A stretch of 64,000 nt of DNA from Flavobacterium aquatile LMG 4008 = ATCC 11947 (GCF_000757385.1 NZ_JRHH01000001.1:496001-560000); one strand, 5' to 3'. Shown: positions 7,494 to 16,407, counted from the first letter of the stretch. Numbers and translations: made by a program. The notes: generated from the sequence alone by a model not told the origin.

Positions 7494-8441
7494 TTACAAT
7501 GCTTTTGCATCAGCAGAAAAAGTCATTCCGTTCAATAATTCCGATGTTGTCATTCTCTTTTTCCCTGGAAACTGAATACTCTTTAATTCTAAAAATGAAT
7601 CTTCTAATGCAATTTTCATCTCTTTTTTAGTTGTAATGATGCTTCCAACTTTATAATCATGTGATTCTAAAACTAAATTTGCCTCATAAACTTTTATATT
7701 CCATTCGTTTTCGCCATCTTTAATAATACACCAAGCATTTGGATATGGTGATAATCCTCTAATTAAGTTATAAATTTCAGTTGCCGATTTACTAAAATCA
7801 ACCTTACAATTTTCCTTGTTTAATTTATAAGCTGTTTTTATTTCTGATGAATCAGTTTGAATCGTGGTTGTAACTTCTCCTTTTTCAATCAACGATAAAG
7901 TTTCAACTACGGCCTCGCATCCTAAATGCATTAATCTATCGTGCAATTCGCCAGCATTTTCTGTTGCAGAAATAGGAGTTTCTTTACTCAATATCATCGC
8001 GCCAGTATCAATTTTATCATCAATAAAGAATGTAGTAACACCAGTTTTGGTCTCTCCATTTATGATTGCCCAGTTTATTGGCGCAGCGCCACGGTAATTA
8101 GGTAGGAGTGAAGCATGAAGATTAAAAGTTCCCAATTGTGGCATTTTCCAAACTACTTCGGGTAACATTCTAAAAGCAACAACAACTTGTAAATTCGCAT
8201 TCAAACTTTTTAATTCTGATATGAAGCTTTCGTCTTTTAAATTCGTTGGTTGCAGCAAATTTAAATTATGTTCTAATGCATATTCTTTTACAGCCGAATA
8301 TTTTATTTTTTGTCCACGACCTGCAGGTTTGTCGGCAGCAGTGATAACACCTACAACTTCGTAGTTCTGTTTTAAAATGGTATCCAATATGCCTACAGCA
8401 AATTCTGGTGTTCCCATAAAAACGATTCTTAATTTTTCCAT
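7494..8441 (-). CDS. fmt: Methionyl-tRNA formyltransferase
   Basis: Adds a formyl group from 10-formyl-THF to initiator Met-tRNA. The 315-aa product has the N-terminal formyl-transferase fold (RIVFMGTPEFAVGIL), the catalytic block FNLHASLLPNYRGAAPINW (Asn and His) with the downstream Asp in DDKIDTGAMI, and the C-terminal OB-like domain from about residue 205. Length is normal for the family. ATG at 8441 is preferred; the extended reading frame would begin at a TTG three codons upstream. It follows recQ by 10 nt on the same strand, so the two are likely cotranscribed. Confidence 0.96.
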   Translation of the reverse strand: MEKLRIVFMGTPEFAVGILDTILKQNYEVVGVITAADKPAGRGQKIKYSAVKEYALEHNLNLLQPTNLKDESFISELKSLNANLQVVVAFRMLPEVVWKMPQLGTFNLHASLLPNYRGAAPINWAIINGETKTGVTTFFIDDKIDTGAMILSKETPISATENAGELHDRLMHLGCEAVVETLSLIEKGEVTTTIQTDSSEIKTAYKLNKENCKVDFSKSATEIYNLIRGLSPYPNAWCIIKDGENEWNIKVYEANLVLESHDYKVGSIITTKKEMKIALEDSFLELKSIQFPGKKRMTTSELLNGMTFSADAKAL

Positions 8442-8451
8442 TGATGCCAAA

Positions 8452-10353
8452 TTATTTCAGTGTTTTTATTGAATAGGTATTGTTTGTTTGTACGATTATC
8501 GAATCGTTTTCTAATAAATTTTGAAGTGCAAAGATAACGTCGTCTTTGGGATATTTTGTCAACTTTTGAATTTCTCTAGAATCCATTTCTTGAATTTTTA
8601 ATAATCCGATGATTTTTTCTTGAACGATTGTCGTATCAATTTTTAATTTTCTTTTCGAAATACAATAAGAGCACACACCACATTCTTTAGAAATTGTCTC
8701 TCCAAAATAACTTAAAAGCAATTTATTCTTGCATATTTTATCTTCTTTTATATAATGAAGCACCGATTTTAATTGCTCGGTTTTGAGTTTGTTTTGTGCC
8801 TCAAGGTATTTTGCAACTCTATTTATAGTTCGTTCATCTTCTCGAACTTCGTTAAAAGTAATAGTTGCATCGTTATTTTTTGCGTGTAATTCTATAACTT
8901 GTTTCTCATGAAGTTTATGAAGAATTGCCAATACTTTATTTTCCTCTGAATTGGATTTTTTTGCAATCAACGAAATGTTGATAACCGATTGCGATTCGTA
9001 AACGCCAGGATTGGTCCGTAAAATGGTTAAAACAACTTCTTCATCTTGCGGATTCAAACTCATATACCGAATTACTTCTTTAGACGGAATGATAAATTGT
9101 AACGAAATTTTTTCTGTAAATTCTTGTGATAAACTAATGATTCCTTGTCGATCAAGAAATTGCAAAGCATTGTAAACTTTTAAAACAGAAAATCCATATT
9201 TGGTGCAAAACTGATTGATGTTGAAACTAAATTTTTCGTCAATTCCTTCACCATAAGCGATTTGAAAATAGTTGCACAGTTTTTTGAAAACTAAATTTAA
9301 GAATTCTTTATCCGATAAAACACTTAAAAACTGACTTTCAACATGAATTACATCGGATGGATTTGTGAGTAAAACTGCAAATGCTTTTTCTCCATTTCTG
9401 CCAGCACGACCAGCTTCTTGATAATAATTTTCTAGGTTGGGAGGAATGTGTAAATGAATCACCGTTTTTACATTGGCTTTGTCAATTCCCATTCCGAAAG
9501 CGTTTGTGGCGACCATTGTTTGCACTTTTTCATCCATCCAAAGTTTCATATGGTTGTCTTTTTCTTTAGATGATAATCCGCCGTGGTAATAAGTTGCCGA
9601 AAATCCGAGTGATTCTAATTGTTTAACCGTTTCCGAACATGCTTTTCTATTCGTGACATATATAATTGATGGTTGTGGATTTTTTTTCAAAATCTGCTCC
9701 ATCAACCGTAATTTGTCTTCTACATTAAAAACCATATAAGCCAAATTTTCTCTTTCAAATGATTTGGTGAATAGTGAAGGATTTTTAAGCTGAAGTTGCT
9801 CAATAATATCGTCTTGCACTCTTTTAGTAGCTGATGCTGTCAATGCCAAAAAAGGCACTTTAGGAAAATATTCTTTAAGTTTGGATATCTTTAAATAGGC
9901 TGGTCTAAAATCGTGTCCCCATTGCGAAATACAATGCGCTTCGTCAACAGCAATTAAATTTATAGGAAGATTTTTTATTCGTTCTAAAATCCAATCGTTT
10001 TGAAGTCGTTCTGGAGAAAGATACAAGAATTTAAAATTTCCAAATTGGCAATTGTCCAACAAGTCGATCATTTCATCTGATGAAATTCCGCCAGTTAATG
10101 CGATGGCTTTGATACCTTTATCTTGCAAATTTTTAACTTGGTCTTTCATCAAGGCAACGAGTGGTGAAATAACCAAACAGATGCCTTCCATCATCATCGC
10201 TGGAACTTGAAAAGTAATTGATTTTCCGCCGCCAGTTGGCATTAAACCAAAAGTATCTTTGCCTTCTAAAACGGATGCAATTATTTCTTCTTGCGGAGTT
10301 CTAAACGCATCGTGTTTCCAATATTTTTGAAGGATTTCTAATGGTTTAGACAT
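8452..10353 (-). CDS. recQ: RecQ-family ATP-dependent DNA helicase
   Basis: A 3'-5' DNA helicase of 633 aa. Motif I LMPTGGGKS, the DEAH box in AVDEAHCISQWGHDFRPAY, motif V/VI QEAGRAGRNG, then the zinc-binding/winged-helix RQC region with the cysteine cluster CGVCSYC near residue 580. No HRDC domain follows, so it is shorter than the roughly 730-aa RecQ that Flavobacteriaceae also usually carry, and this may be a second paralogue. ATG at 10353 is chosen over an in-frame TTG nine bases upstream. It is immediately upstream of fmt. Confidence 0.93.
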   Translation of the reverse strand: MSKPLEILQKYWKHDAFRTPQEEIIASVLEGKDTFGLMPTGGGKSITFQVPAMMMEGICLVISPLVALMKDQVKNLQDKGIKAIALTGGISSDEMIDLLDNCQFGNFKFLYLSPERLQNDWILERIKNLPINLIAVDEAHCISQWGHDFRPAYLKISKLKEYFPKVPFLALTASATKRVQDDIIEQLQLKNPSLFTKSFERENLAYMVFNVEDKLRLMEQILKKNPQPSIIYVTNRKACSETVKQLESLGFSATYYHGGLSSKEKDNHMKLWMDEKVQTMVATNAFGMGIDKANVKTVIHLHIPPNLENYYQEAGRAGRNGEKAFAVLLTNPSDVIHVESQFLSVLSDKEFLNLVFKKLCNYFQIAYGEGIDEKFSFNINQFCTKYGFSVLKVYNALQFLDRQGIISLSQEFTEKISLQFIIPSKEVIRYMSLNPQDEEVVLTILRTNPGVYESQSVINISLIAKKSNSEENKVLAILHKLHEKQVIELHAKNNDATITFNEVREDERTINRVAKYLEAQNKLKTEQLKSVLHYIKEDKICKNKLLLSYFGETISKECGVCSYCISKRKLKIDTTIVQEKIIGLLKIQEMDSREIQKLTKYPKDDVIFALQNLLENDSIIVQTNNTYSIKTLK

Positions 10354-10431
10354 TGTATTCAATTACGAAATTAGGAATTACAAATTAGGAATATTTTGTA
10401 AAAGTACTAAAAACAAGAAATATAATTGATT

Positions 10432-10926
10432 TTATAGACTTTTTGAGTAAAGTGACTTTGCTTTTGCCAAATCAATTGGAATTTCTAAAAAGTAATTGAG
10501 TTGCCATTTCTGAGTTTGTTGTGCTTGTTTATTCAATGTTTTGTCCCAAGAAGGATAAACTCTAAAGCCTAATTTTCCTTTTTTAGACTGATTTTGAAGG
10601 TATCCTTTTTGTTCTAAAATTGATTTTGAAAATACAAATTGTCCAGAGTTTTTTGGTGTATTTGTATTGATAATGACAAAATCAAAATCGTCTGATGTGG
10701 AGAAAGGTTGAATTGGTTTTTCTTCAATTCGTTTCCATAAGGTTACAAATTGACCAATTTTAGTTGGAGTAATTTTGGCTTCACGAAAAATTATTTTCAA
10801 GTTATTGAGCTCAAATTGAGCGGCAAAATAATCGTGACTCTCGTTTTCGATAAGTAAATTTGAGATTTTTAAATCTAGTTTTTCAAAAACCAGTTTTGAA
10901 GTTTCTTCTAGTTTTTGACGTGTCAT
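10432..10926 (-). CDS. MepB family protein
   Basis: A 164-aa cytosolic protein matching the MepB family, named from the Staphylococcus mepRAB locus. The key block is IIFREAKITPTKIGQFVTLW, followed by FDFVIINT, QFVFSKSIL and GFRVYPSWD. The biochemical function is unknown; despite the name there is no MepA-type efflux pump or MepR regulator nearby. It begins 7 nt after the P-loop gene on the same strand and probably shares its transcript. Confidence 0.8.
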   Translation of the reverse strand: MTRQKLEETSKLVFEKLDLKISNLLIENESHDYFAAQFELNNLKIIFREAKITPTKIGQFVTLWKRIEEKPIQPFSTSDDFDFVIINTNTPKNSGQFVFSKSILEQKGYLQNQSKKGKLGFRVYPSWDKTLNKQAQQTQKWQLNYFLEIPIDLAKAKSLYSKSL

Positions 10927-10933
10927 TAGAAAC

Positions 10934-11470
10934 TTAGTTTAAGGTTTCTAAAATGTAGTCAATGCGCTCGTCAACGGTTCCTTTTGGTACTTCAATTAAG
11001 TTGTAGCCATATTTTTCGTAGGTTTCTACAAGATGACCGTAAATTAATTTGGCTTGTTCAAAGTTTTCATAACGCGCGTCATCACTTTCGTAAATTTCTT
11101 CCCAAGGCGGAAGAATGAAAATTTTAGTATAGATGTGATCACGACAAGCTTGGTCAAAAAAGGCCGGATAACTATCGCCAATGTAGTGCATGTAGGCTAA
11201 AACATCAGGAATGCCACGATCTATGAAGACAATGTTTGTTGGTTCTTGGATTGCGTTGGCGTATTGTTTCTTTCTTCCTTCTAGTAGTAATTCGCTAAAA
11301 AGAAGTGGTTTTTCTAGAAATAATTGTTCTATGCCTTGCATTTTGGCTTCCATGGTTACTTCGCGCGAAATCTCTGGATAACAGCAATATCCTTTGGAAA
11401 TTAATCCATCAATGATTGTTGTTTTTCCAGTTCCTGGTCCGCCGATGATAACTACAATTTCTTTTTCCAA
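10934..11470 (-). CDS. Small P-loop NTPase (AAA_28 / NadR-kinase-like)
   Basis: A 178-aa single-domain nucleotide-binding protein with a Walker A motif (IGGPGTGKTTI) at residues 9-19 and a DRGIPDVLAYM segment near residue 83 that resembles the lid/Walker B region of NadR- and thymidylate-kinase-like proteins. The substrate is unknown. No ATG is available at the start of the conserved N-terminus; the TTG at 11470 is the only suitable start, six residues before the hydrophobic strand. It heads a two-gene run with the MepB-like gene. Confidence 0.75.
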   Translation of the reverse strand: MEKEIVVIIGGPGTGKTTIIDGLISKGYCCYPEISREVTMEAKMQGIEQLFLEKPLLFSELLLEGRKKQYANAIQEPTNIVFIDRGIPDVLAYMHYIGDSYPAFFDQACRDHIYTKIFILPPWEEIYESDDARYENFEQAKLIYGHLVETYEKYGYNLIEVPKGTVDERIDYILETLN

Positions 11471-11561
11471 AATTTTTCGAATAAAGGCGCAAATTTATTG
11501 AAACTAATTTGATAATTGAACGTGTTTTGGAATTTTATTTTCTACTCGATGCAATTACTAA

Positions 11562-11628
11562 CTAGCCCTGATGGGAATGGCATCCCGAAGCTTCGGGATA
11601 TAATGGACAGCAGGAAAATGGAATCCAA
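11562..11628 (+). repeat. Dispersed structured repeat, copy A (short form)
   Basis: Starts CTAGCCCTGAT and ends with AGCAGGAAAATGG; the same ends occur in copies at 39691-39773 and 48713-48810. The centre is a perfect 18-bp palindrome (11582-11599, ATCCCGAAGCTTCGGGAT), shorter than the centres of the other copies. It is the main content of the 251-nt gap between two divergent transcription units. Confidence 0.75.
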
Positions 11629-11693
11629 AAAATGCCCAAGCGATTCGCTCCTAAAAAAAACTAAAAACTAAACAAATTGTAATTTCAAAAATG

Positions 11694-11701
11694 TATATTT
11701 G
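11694..11701 (+). promoter_or_regulatory. TAnnTTTG -7 box before the DUF493 gene
   Basis: TATATTTG, 20 nt upstream of the ATG at 11722. The nearest TTG is 14 nt further upstream, a little closer than usual, so only the -7 element is secure. It would drive DUF493-DUF4290 and perhaps murA. Confidence 0.45.
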
Positions 11702-11721
11702 CGTTTATTTTAACTTGAAGA

Positions 11722-12006
11722 ATGGATAAAAAGACCGAAGAATTTTACATTCGGCTAAAAGAGGAATTGAGCAATACATCCGCTTGGCCGACAGAATACC
11801 TATATAAATTTATTGTTCCTACCGAAGCTAAAAAAATCGAAGAAGTTGAAAATGCTTTTGATAATATGGGCGCGGTTATAAAAACTACAAAATCTAAAAC
11901 TGGAAAATACACGAGTGTTTCTATAAATGTAAACATGAATTCGCCAGAAGATGTAGTTGCCAAATACATTGAAGTTTCTACAATTGAAGGAATAATTTCG
12001 TTTTAA
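11722..12006 (+). CDS. DUF493 (YbeD-like) family protein
   Basis: A 94-aa protein of the DUF493 family, an ACT-like alpha/beta fold: WPTEYLYKFIVP, an EVENAFD helix, KTGKYTSVSINVNMNS and a C-terminal VSTIEGIISF strand. No enzymatic function is known; E. coli YbeD lies next to lipoate genes, but that context is absent here. It is separated from the DUF4290 gene by one base and shares its promoter. Confidence 0.85.
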   Translation: MDKKTEEFYIRLKEELSNTSAWPTEYLYKFIVPTEAKKIEEVENAFDNMGAVIKTTKSKTGKYTSVSINVNMNSPEDVVAKYIEVSTIEGIISF

Positions 12007-12007
12007 T

Positions 12008-12742
12008 ATGGTACCAAAATATATAAAAGAGAATGCCAACGATGTTGTATTTAACTTAGAATACAATGCCGAACGTCCGCATTTAATTATTCCAGAGTAT
12101 GGTCGTCATTTGCAAAAACTGATTGATCAGGCTACGGTTATTGAAAACGATGAAGAACGAAATAAAGCCGCTCGCTACATCATTCAGGTGATGGGAAGTT
12201 TGAATCCGCACTTGCGTGATGTTTTGGATTTTCAGCACAAATTGTGGGATCAGCTTTTTATTATGTCTGATTTCAAATTGGTTGTTGATTCACCTTATCC
12301 AATTCCAACTCGTGAGGTAATTAATTTAAAGCCAGAGCGTTTAGCTTATCCGCAAAAGAATCCAAAGTATCGTTTTTATGGTAATAATATCAAATACATG
12401 ATAGAAGTTGCCGATAAATGGGAAGAAGGCGAGATGAAAAGTGCGTTGATAAAAGTGATTGCCAACCACATGAAAAAATCTTATTTGAGTTGGAATAAAG
12501 ATACTGTTACAGATGCAGTAATCTTTGAACATTTATACGAACTTTCGGATGGGAAATTCAATTTGACTCAAAGTCAAGAAGAGCTTTTAACGACAAATGA
12601 TTTAATTAGAACTAATAAAAAAGTATCGAATAAATCATTAATGCCACAGCAAAAAAACTTAAAAATTCAAGGTTTTAAAAAGCCAATTCCAGGTAAAAAA
12701 CCTTTTGTAAAAAATAACAATAACAATAATCCGAAAATTTAA
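12008..12742 (+). CDS. DUF4290 family protein
   Basis: A 244-aa Bacteroidota-specific protein (DUF4290). The conserved block runs from LEYNAERPHLIIPEYGRHLQ through NPHLRDVLDFQHKLWDQLFI to NPKYRFYGNNIKYMIE. It is largely helical with no transmembrane segment. The C-terminal 45 residues are lysine- and asparagine-rich low complexity (a run of N near the end), which might contact nucleic acid. Function unknown. In this window it is flanked by DUF493 and murA. Confidence 0.88.
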   Translation: MVPKYIKENANDVVFNLEYNAERPHLIIPEYGRHLQKLIDQATVIENDEERNKAARYIIQVMGSLNPHLRDVLDFQHKLWDQLFIMSDFKLVVDSPYPIPTREVINLKPERLAYPQKNPKYRFYGNNIKYMIEVADKWEEGEMKSALIKVIANHMKKSYLSWNKDTVTDAVIFEHLYELSDGKFNLTQSQEELLTTNDLIRTNKKVSNKSLMPQQKNLKIQGFKKPIPGKKPFVKNNNNNNPKI

Positions 12743-12755
12743 TTTGTATATTTTT

Positions 12756-12810
12756 ATAATGTAAATTGTAAATCGATATTACATTATGCACTATACAATT
12801 TTTACATTAT
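12756..12810. repeat. Inverted repeat between DUF4290 and murA
   Basis: ATAATGTAAATTGTA (12756-12770) is followed by TACAATTTTTACATTAT (12794-12810), an inverted copy with two extra bases. A third partial copy, TATTACATTAT, lies between them at 12778-12787. The arms could form an AT hairpin ahead of murA or bind a regulator. Confidence 0.55.
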
Positions 12811-12822
12811 ACAGAAAAAAAT

Positions 12823-14130
12823 ATGGGAGTTTTTAAAATTGAAGGAGGCATTAGACTAAAAGGTGATGTTACACCACAAGGAGCTAAAAATGAGGCATTG
12901 CAAGTATTATGTCCTGCTTTGTTAACATCAGAAAAAGTTAGAATTACCAATATTCCTGATATTATTGATGTCAATAAATTAATTACACTTCTAGGAAATT
13001 TAGGAGTTAAAATTGAAAAAAATGGTCCAGGCGATTATACTTTTCAAGCTGATGAAGTAAATGTTGATTACTTAAAAACAGAAGCGTTCAAGAAAGAAGG
13101 CGGAAGTTTAAGAGGTTCTATTATGATTGTTGGTCCGCTTTTGGCACGTTTTGGTTGTGGTTATATTCCAAAACCTGGTGGTGATAAAATCGGAAGAAGA
13201 AGATTAGATACGCACTTTGAAGGTTTTATAAATCTTGGAGCAAAATTCCGTTATGAAAGAGAAGACCATTTTTATGGTGTTGAGGTTGATGGAAAATTAA
13301 AAGGCGCATACATGTTGCTTGACGAAGCGTCAGTAACTGGAACTGCAAATATTGTTATGGCTGCCGTTTTAGCCGAAGGAACAACTACAATTTACAACGC
13401 AGCTTGTGAGCCTTACTTGCAACAATTGTGTAAAATGTTGAATTCTATGGGAGCTAAAATTAGCGGAGTAGGTTCTAATTTATTGACAATTGAAGGAGTT
13501 GATTCTCTTGGAGGATGCGAACACAGAATTCTTCCAGATATGATTGAAATTGGTTCTTGGATTGGTCTTGCGGCGATGACAAGAAGTGAAATCACAATTA
13601 AAAATGTGTCTTGGGATAACTTAGGTGTGATTCCAAGTGTGTTTAGAAAATTAGGAATCACTTTAGAAAGACGTGGTGACGACATTTATATTCCAACACA
13701 TGAAAACTATGAAGTAAAAACCGATATTGATGGTTCAATTCTAACTATTGCCGATGCGCCATGGCCAGGATTTACGCCTGATTTATTGAGTATTGTTTTG
13801 GTAGTTGCAACGCAAGCCAATGGTGACGTATTGATTCACCAAAAAATGTTTGAAAGCCGTTTGTTCTTCGTGGATAAATTGATTGATATGGGAGCAAAAA
13901 TTATGTTATGTGATCCACACAGAGCTGTGGTTATGGGACATAATTTCCAATCGCAATTGAAAGCAACAGTGATGAGTTCGCCAGATATTAGAGCCGGAAT
14001 TTCATTATTAATTGCTGCGCTTTCTGCTAAAGGAACTTCGACGATTCAAAATATCGAGCAAATTGATAGAGGTTACGAAAGAATTGATGAACGATTGAGA
14101 GCTCTTGGTGCAAACATTGTAAGAGAATAA
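12823..14130 (+). CDS. murA: UDP-N-acetylglucosamine 1-carboxyvinyltransferase (MurA), Cys-to-Asp type
   Basis: First committed step of peptidoglycan synthesis: transfer of enolpyruvate from PEP to UDP-GlcNAc. The 435-aa product has the two-lobed EPSP-synthase fold, with K22-N23 in QGAKNEAL and the C-terminal IRAGISLLIAAL segment. In the flexible active-site loop, where E. coli has Cys115 in GGC, this protein has Asp121 (PGGDKIGRRRLDTH; codon GAT at 13183-13185). Cys115 is the residue alkylated by fosfomycin, and Asp variants are known to be active and fosfomycin-insensitive. It follows DUF4290 and precedes a lipoprotein gene by 4 nt. Confidence 0.96.
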   Translation: MGVFKIEGGIRLKGDVTPQGAKNEALQVLCPALLTSEKVRITNIPDIIDVNKLITLLGNLGVKIEKNGPGDYTFQADEVNVDYLKTEAFKKEGGSLRGSIMIVGPLLARFGCGYIPKPGGDKIGRRRLDTHFEGFINLGAKFRYEREDHFYGVEVDGKLKGAYMLLDEASVTGTANIVMAAVLAEGTTTIYNAACEPYLQQLCKMLNSMGAKISGVGSNLLTIEGVDSLGGCEHRILPDMIEIGSWIGLAAMTRSEITIKNVSWDNLGVIPSVFRKLGITLERRGDDIYIPTHENYEVKTDIDGSILTIADAPWPGFTPDLLSIVLVVATQANGDVLIHQKMFESRLFFVDKLIDMGAKIMLCDPHRAVVMGHNFQSQLKATVMSSPDIRAGISLLIAALSAKGTSTIQNIEQIDRGYERIDERLRALGANIVRE

Positions 14131-14134
14131 TTTC

Positions 14135-14575
14135 ATGAGGTTTTTATCTTTATGCCTTTTATTAGTTCTATTTTCCTGTAAAACAAATTTTCGAAGAGTT
14201 CCTGTAAATTCTGTTTCGATTACGGAACGACAAAGAGTTTATGATTTTGGAAAACGAATTGTGGAAACATGTAAGACTAGAAAATTCATTCAGTTAAGTA
14301 AAAAAGAAGTAACTGAGAGTTTGTCAACACTTTCTTTAGAAGAAATGCAACACGCATGTGATGTACTTGATAAAAGAAATGGAAAATTTATCGATATGAA
14401 ACTTATCGAAATCATTGACGATAGTTTCGGTTCTAACACAAAAATATATAGGTATAAAGCTAATTTTGAAAGAAATGAATTCCTAAACGAAGTTAGAATT
14501 TGGGTAAAACCAGACGGAAAATTTGCAGGAATTATTTGGAAAGAATGGAAAGACGAGTATATACCTTATAAATAA
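14135..14575 (+). CDS. Putative lipoprotein
   Basis: A 146-aa protein with a lipoprotein signal peptide (MRFLSLCLLLVLFSCKT; lipobox Cys at residue 15) and a small soluble domain rich in charged residues, ending in FAGIIWKEWKDEYIPYK. No family recognised. It starts 4 nt after murA and ends at a clear terminator, so it is probably cotranscribed with murA. The tail strand pattern (RYKANFERNEFLNEVRIWV) suggests a small alpha/beta DUF3887-like or NTF2-like fold, but that is a guess. Confidence 0.75.
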   Translation: MRFLSLCLLLVLFSCKTNFRRVPVNSVSITERQRVYDFGKRIVETCKTRKFIQLSKKEVTESLSTLSLEEMQHACDVLDKRNGKFIDMKLIEIIDDSFGSNTKIYRYKANFERNEFLNEVRIWVKPDGKFAGIIWKEWKDEYIPYK

Positions 14576-14580
14576 TCTAA

Positions 14581-14612
14581 TCCCAATCTGCTGCTGTAGA
14601 TTGGGATTTTTT
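14581..14612 (+). terminator. Terminator after the murA-lipoprotein unit
   Basis: TCCCAATCT (14581-14589) pairs with AGATTGGGA (14598-14606), followed by TTTTTT. Confidence 0.85.
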
Positions 14613-14622
14613 AATTAAAACT

Positions 14623-15390
14623 ATGGAAACCTACATAATTATTATTCTTTGCATTGCGTCTTTCTTCGCTGGTTTTGTTGATGCTATTGTTGGCGGTGGC
14701 GGATTGATTCAAACTCCGGTAGCACTGATTTTATTACCTAACGCTGCGGTTTCATCTATTATTGGTACGTTGAAAATCCCAGCATTTAGTGGAACTTCGT
14801 TTGCAGCTCGACAGTATTTGAAAAAAGTAGATATGAACTGGAAGTTACTTTCTATAATGGCTGTAATCTCTTTTTGCTCTGCTTTTATGGGCTCGCAACT
14901 TTTAACGTCGGTGAGTAATGATTTTATGAAACCTTTGCTATTAATTATACTCGTTTTAATTGCAATTTATACGTTTACCAAAAAAGATTTCGGGCAAAGT
15001 AAAGACAAAAATCATACTCCAAAAAGGCAACTTTTGTATGCCATAATTATTAGTATTTTAATTGGTTTTTACGACGGATTTATCGGTCCGGGAACAGGAA
15101 GTTTTTTAGTTTTAGGATTTGTAGCCATTCTTGGTTTCGATTTTCTTCATGCTTCCGCAAATGCTAAAATGGTGAATCTTGCGACAAATTTTGGTTCGAT
15201 TTGCTTATTCGTTTTAAAAGGTAAAATCATTTGGGCAATTGCAATTCCGATGGCGGTTTGTAATGCGCTTGGTGGATTTATCGGAGCAAAATTGGCTATT
15301 AAAAAAGGAAATGGATTTATTAGAATCTTCTTTTTAATTGTAGTGGTCGGAACATTAATCCGTTTTGGATATGATGTTTTCTTTAAGTAA
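14623..15390 (+). CDS. TauE/SafE-family membrane transporter
   Basis: A 255-aa integral membrane protein with about eight hydrophobic segments. The first repeat has the family GFVDAIVGGGGLIQTP motif at residues 18-33; the second, near 145-165, is GFYDGFIGPGTGSFLVLGF. Members are proposed exporters of sulfonates or organic anions (sulfite, sulfoacetate), but most are uncharacterised. The gene is monocistronic, lying between terminators at 14581 and 15391. Confidence 0.88.
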   Translation: METYIIIILCIASFFAGFVDAIVGGGGLIQTPVALILLPNAAVSSIIGTLKIPAFSGTSFAARQYLKKVDMNWKLLSIMAVISFCSAFMGSQLLTSVSNDFMKPLLLIILVLIAIYTFTKKDFGQSKDKNHTPKRQLLYAIIISILIGFYDGFIGPGTGSFLVLGFVAILGFDFLHASANAKMVNLATNFGSICLFVLKGKIIWAIAIPMAVCNALGGFIGAKLAIKKGNGFIRIFFLIVVVGTLIRFGYDVFFK

Positions 15391-15432
15391 AAAATCCAAT
15401 CTCATCTTTACTTTTAGACAAAATTGGATTTT
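15391..15432. terminator. Bidirectional terminator between convergent genes
   Basis: AAAATCCAAT (15391-15400) pairs with ATTGGATTTT (15423-15432). It sits between the stop codons of the TauE-like gene and the minus-strand membrane protein gene. Confidence 0.7.
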
Positions 15433-15442
15433 GTTGTGATGG

Positions 15443-15874
15443 TTATTTTAACCAACCTTTAGAGATACATTTTTTAGAATACCATATTAAAAACAATGCA
15501 ATTACAGGAATCAATAGTGTCATTGTTAGTTCAACACCATTAAATTCTGAAACTTTAAATCTCATAAAAGCATCAATATTTTGAAATACAATTCCAATAA
15601 ATGAAGTTGTAAATAAAAATTTTGCGATTTTCTTTCTTAAAAGTAATGCTACACAGCCCAGTGCACCAGCAAAAACTGCAATAGCAAAAGCGGCTGTTGA
15701 CCAAACTGGAGTGGCATCAATTAAAGCTAATTTTTCAGCCGATAATCCTGCTCTTACACTTTCAGATTTGTAAGCCATTAGAATGTATTGATTTACACCC
15801 ATTAAATTCCAAAGTAAAGCAATGATTGCAATTGCCCAAAACGAACCGCTTGGTTTTGAATTTGTTGTATTCAT
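15443..15874 (-). CDS. Four-helix membrane protein, unknown function
   Basis: A 143-aa protein with four hydrophobic segments (about residues 10-32, 57-80, 84-104 and 117-135). The N-terminal region has FWAIAIIALLWNLMGVNQYI, a pattern seen in small Bacteroidota membrane proteins sometimes annotated as sugar-transporter-like. No catalytic motif. Convergent with the TauE-like gene and followed upstream by another small minus-strand gene. Confidence 0.7.
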   Translation of the reverse strand: MNTTNSKPSGSFWAIAIIALLWNLMGVNQYILMAYKSESVRAGLSAEKLALIDATPVWSTAAFAIAVFAGALGCVALLLRKKIAKFLFTTSFIGIVFQNIDAFMRFKVSEFNGVELTMTLLIPVIALFLIWYSKKCISKGWLK

Positions 15875-15919
15875 TTGTTTAGTTTTATTGGTTAGATAAA
15901 GCTAAGGTATGATTTTTTT

Positions 15920-16279
15920 TTATTTGAATTCTGTATAAACTTCCTTGCCATCAACAGAAATTTGAGTAATGTGTTTGCAAGTTGTGCCAAATGGTGCTAA
16001 TGGTGTCCATCCTTTGGCATAATTCAAAGTGACTTTTTTCCCAATAAATTCGGTTTTAGATTTTTCCAATTGAAATCCGTTTTCTAGTGCTCGATTGATG
16101 TAATAAGTAGTTTTATCATTTTCTAATTCAAAAACTAAATCTTTAATACCAGCTTCGGATAGTGATTTTACAGTTCCTGAAATTACTATACTATTTTCTT
16201 TAGAAGTATTTATCGGAATTAACGCTAATGCAAAAAAGGCAAAAACTATGATTAGTAGAATGTAAATAATTTTTTTCAT
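15920..16279 (-). CDS. Small membrane-anchored or exported protein, unknown
   Basis: A 119-aa protein starting with a hydrophobic N-terminal segment (MKKIIYILLIIVFAFFALAL) that may be an anchor or uncleaved signal. The rest, about 90 residues, is a beta-rich domain (VISGTVKSLSEAGIKDLVFE, then KKVTLNYAKGWTP and ITQISVDGKEVYTEF), possibly an OB-like fold. ATG at 16279 is chosen because it opens the signal-like segment; the longer reading frame adds an implausible 29-residue extension. Function unknown. Confidence 0.7.
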   Translation of the reverse strand: MKKIIYILLIIVFAFFALALIPINTSKENSIVISGTVKSLSEAGIKDLVFELENDKTTYYINRALENGFQLEKSKTEFIGKKVTLNYAKGWTPLAPFGTTCKHITQISVDGKEVYTEFK

Positions 16280-16339
16280 TGGATTGATTTTGATTAAATT
16301 ACAACGAAAAATTACAGAGTTTAGTATTTGAAATAAGTA

Positions 16340-16386
16340 AAAAAATCCAAACTCCATAACTAACAATTATTGGAATTTGGATTTTA
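16340..16386 (-). terminator. Terminator of the DUF5686 gene
   Basis: On the minus strand AAAATCCAAATTCCA pairs with TGGAGTTTGGATTTT and continues into T residues. It begins 22 nt after the stop codon at 16408. Confidence 0.75.
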
Positions 16387-16407
16387 TTATTTGTAATTTT
16401 AAAACTT

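Noticed and set aside
10355..10425. AATTACGAAATTAGG direct repeats upstream of recQ
   Set aside because: Only two imperfect copies in AT-rich leader sequence; may be chance.
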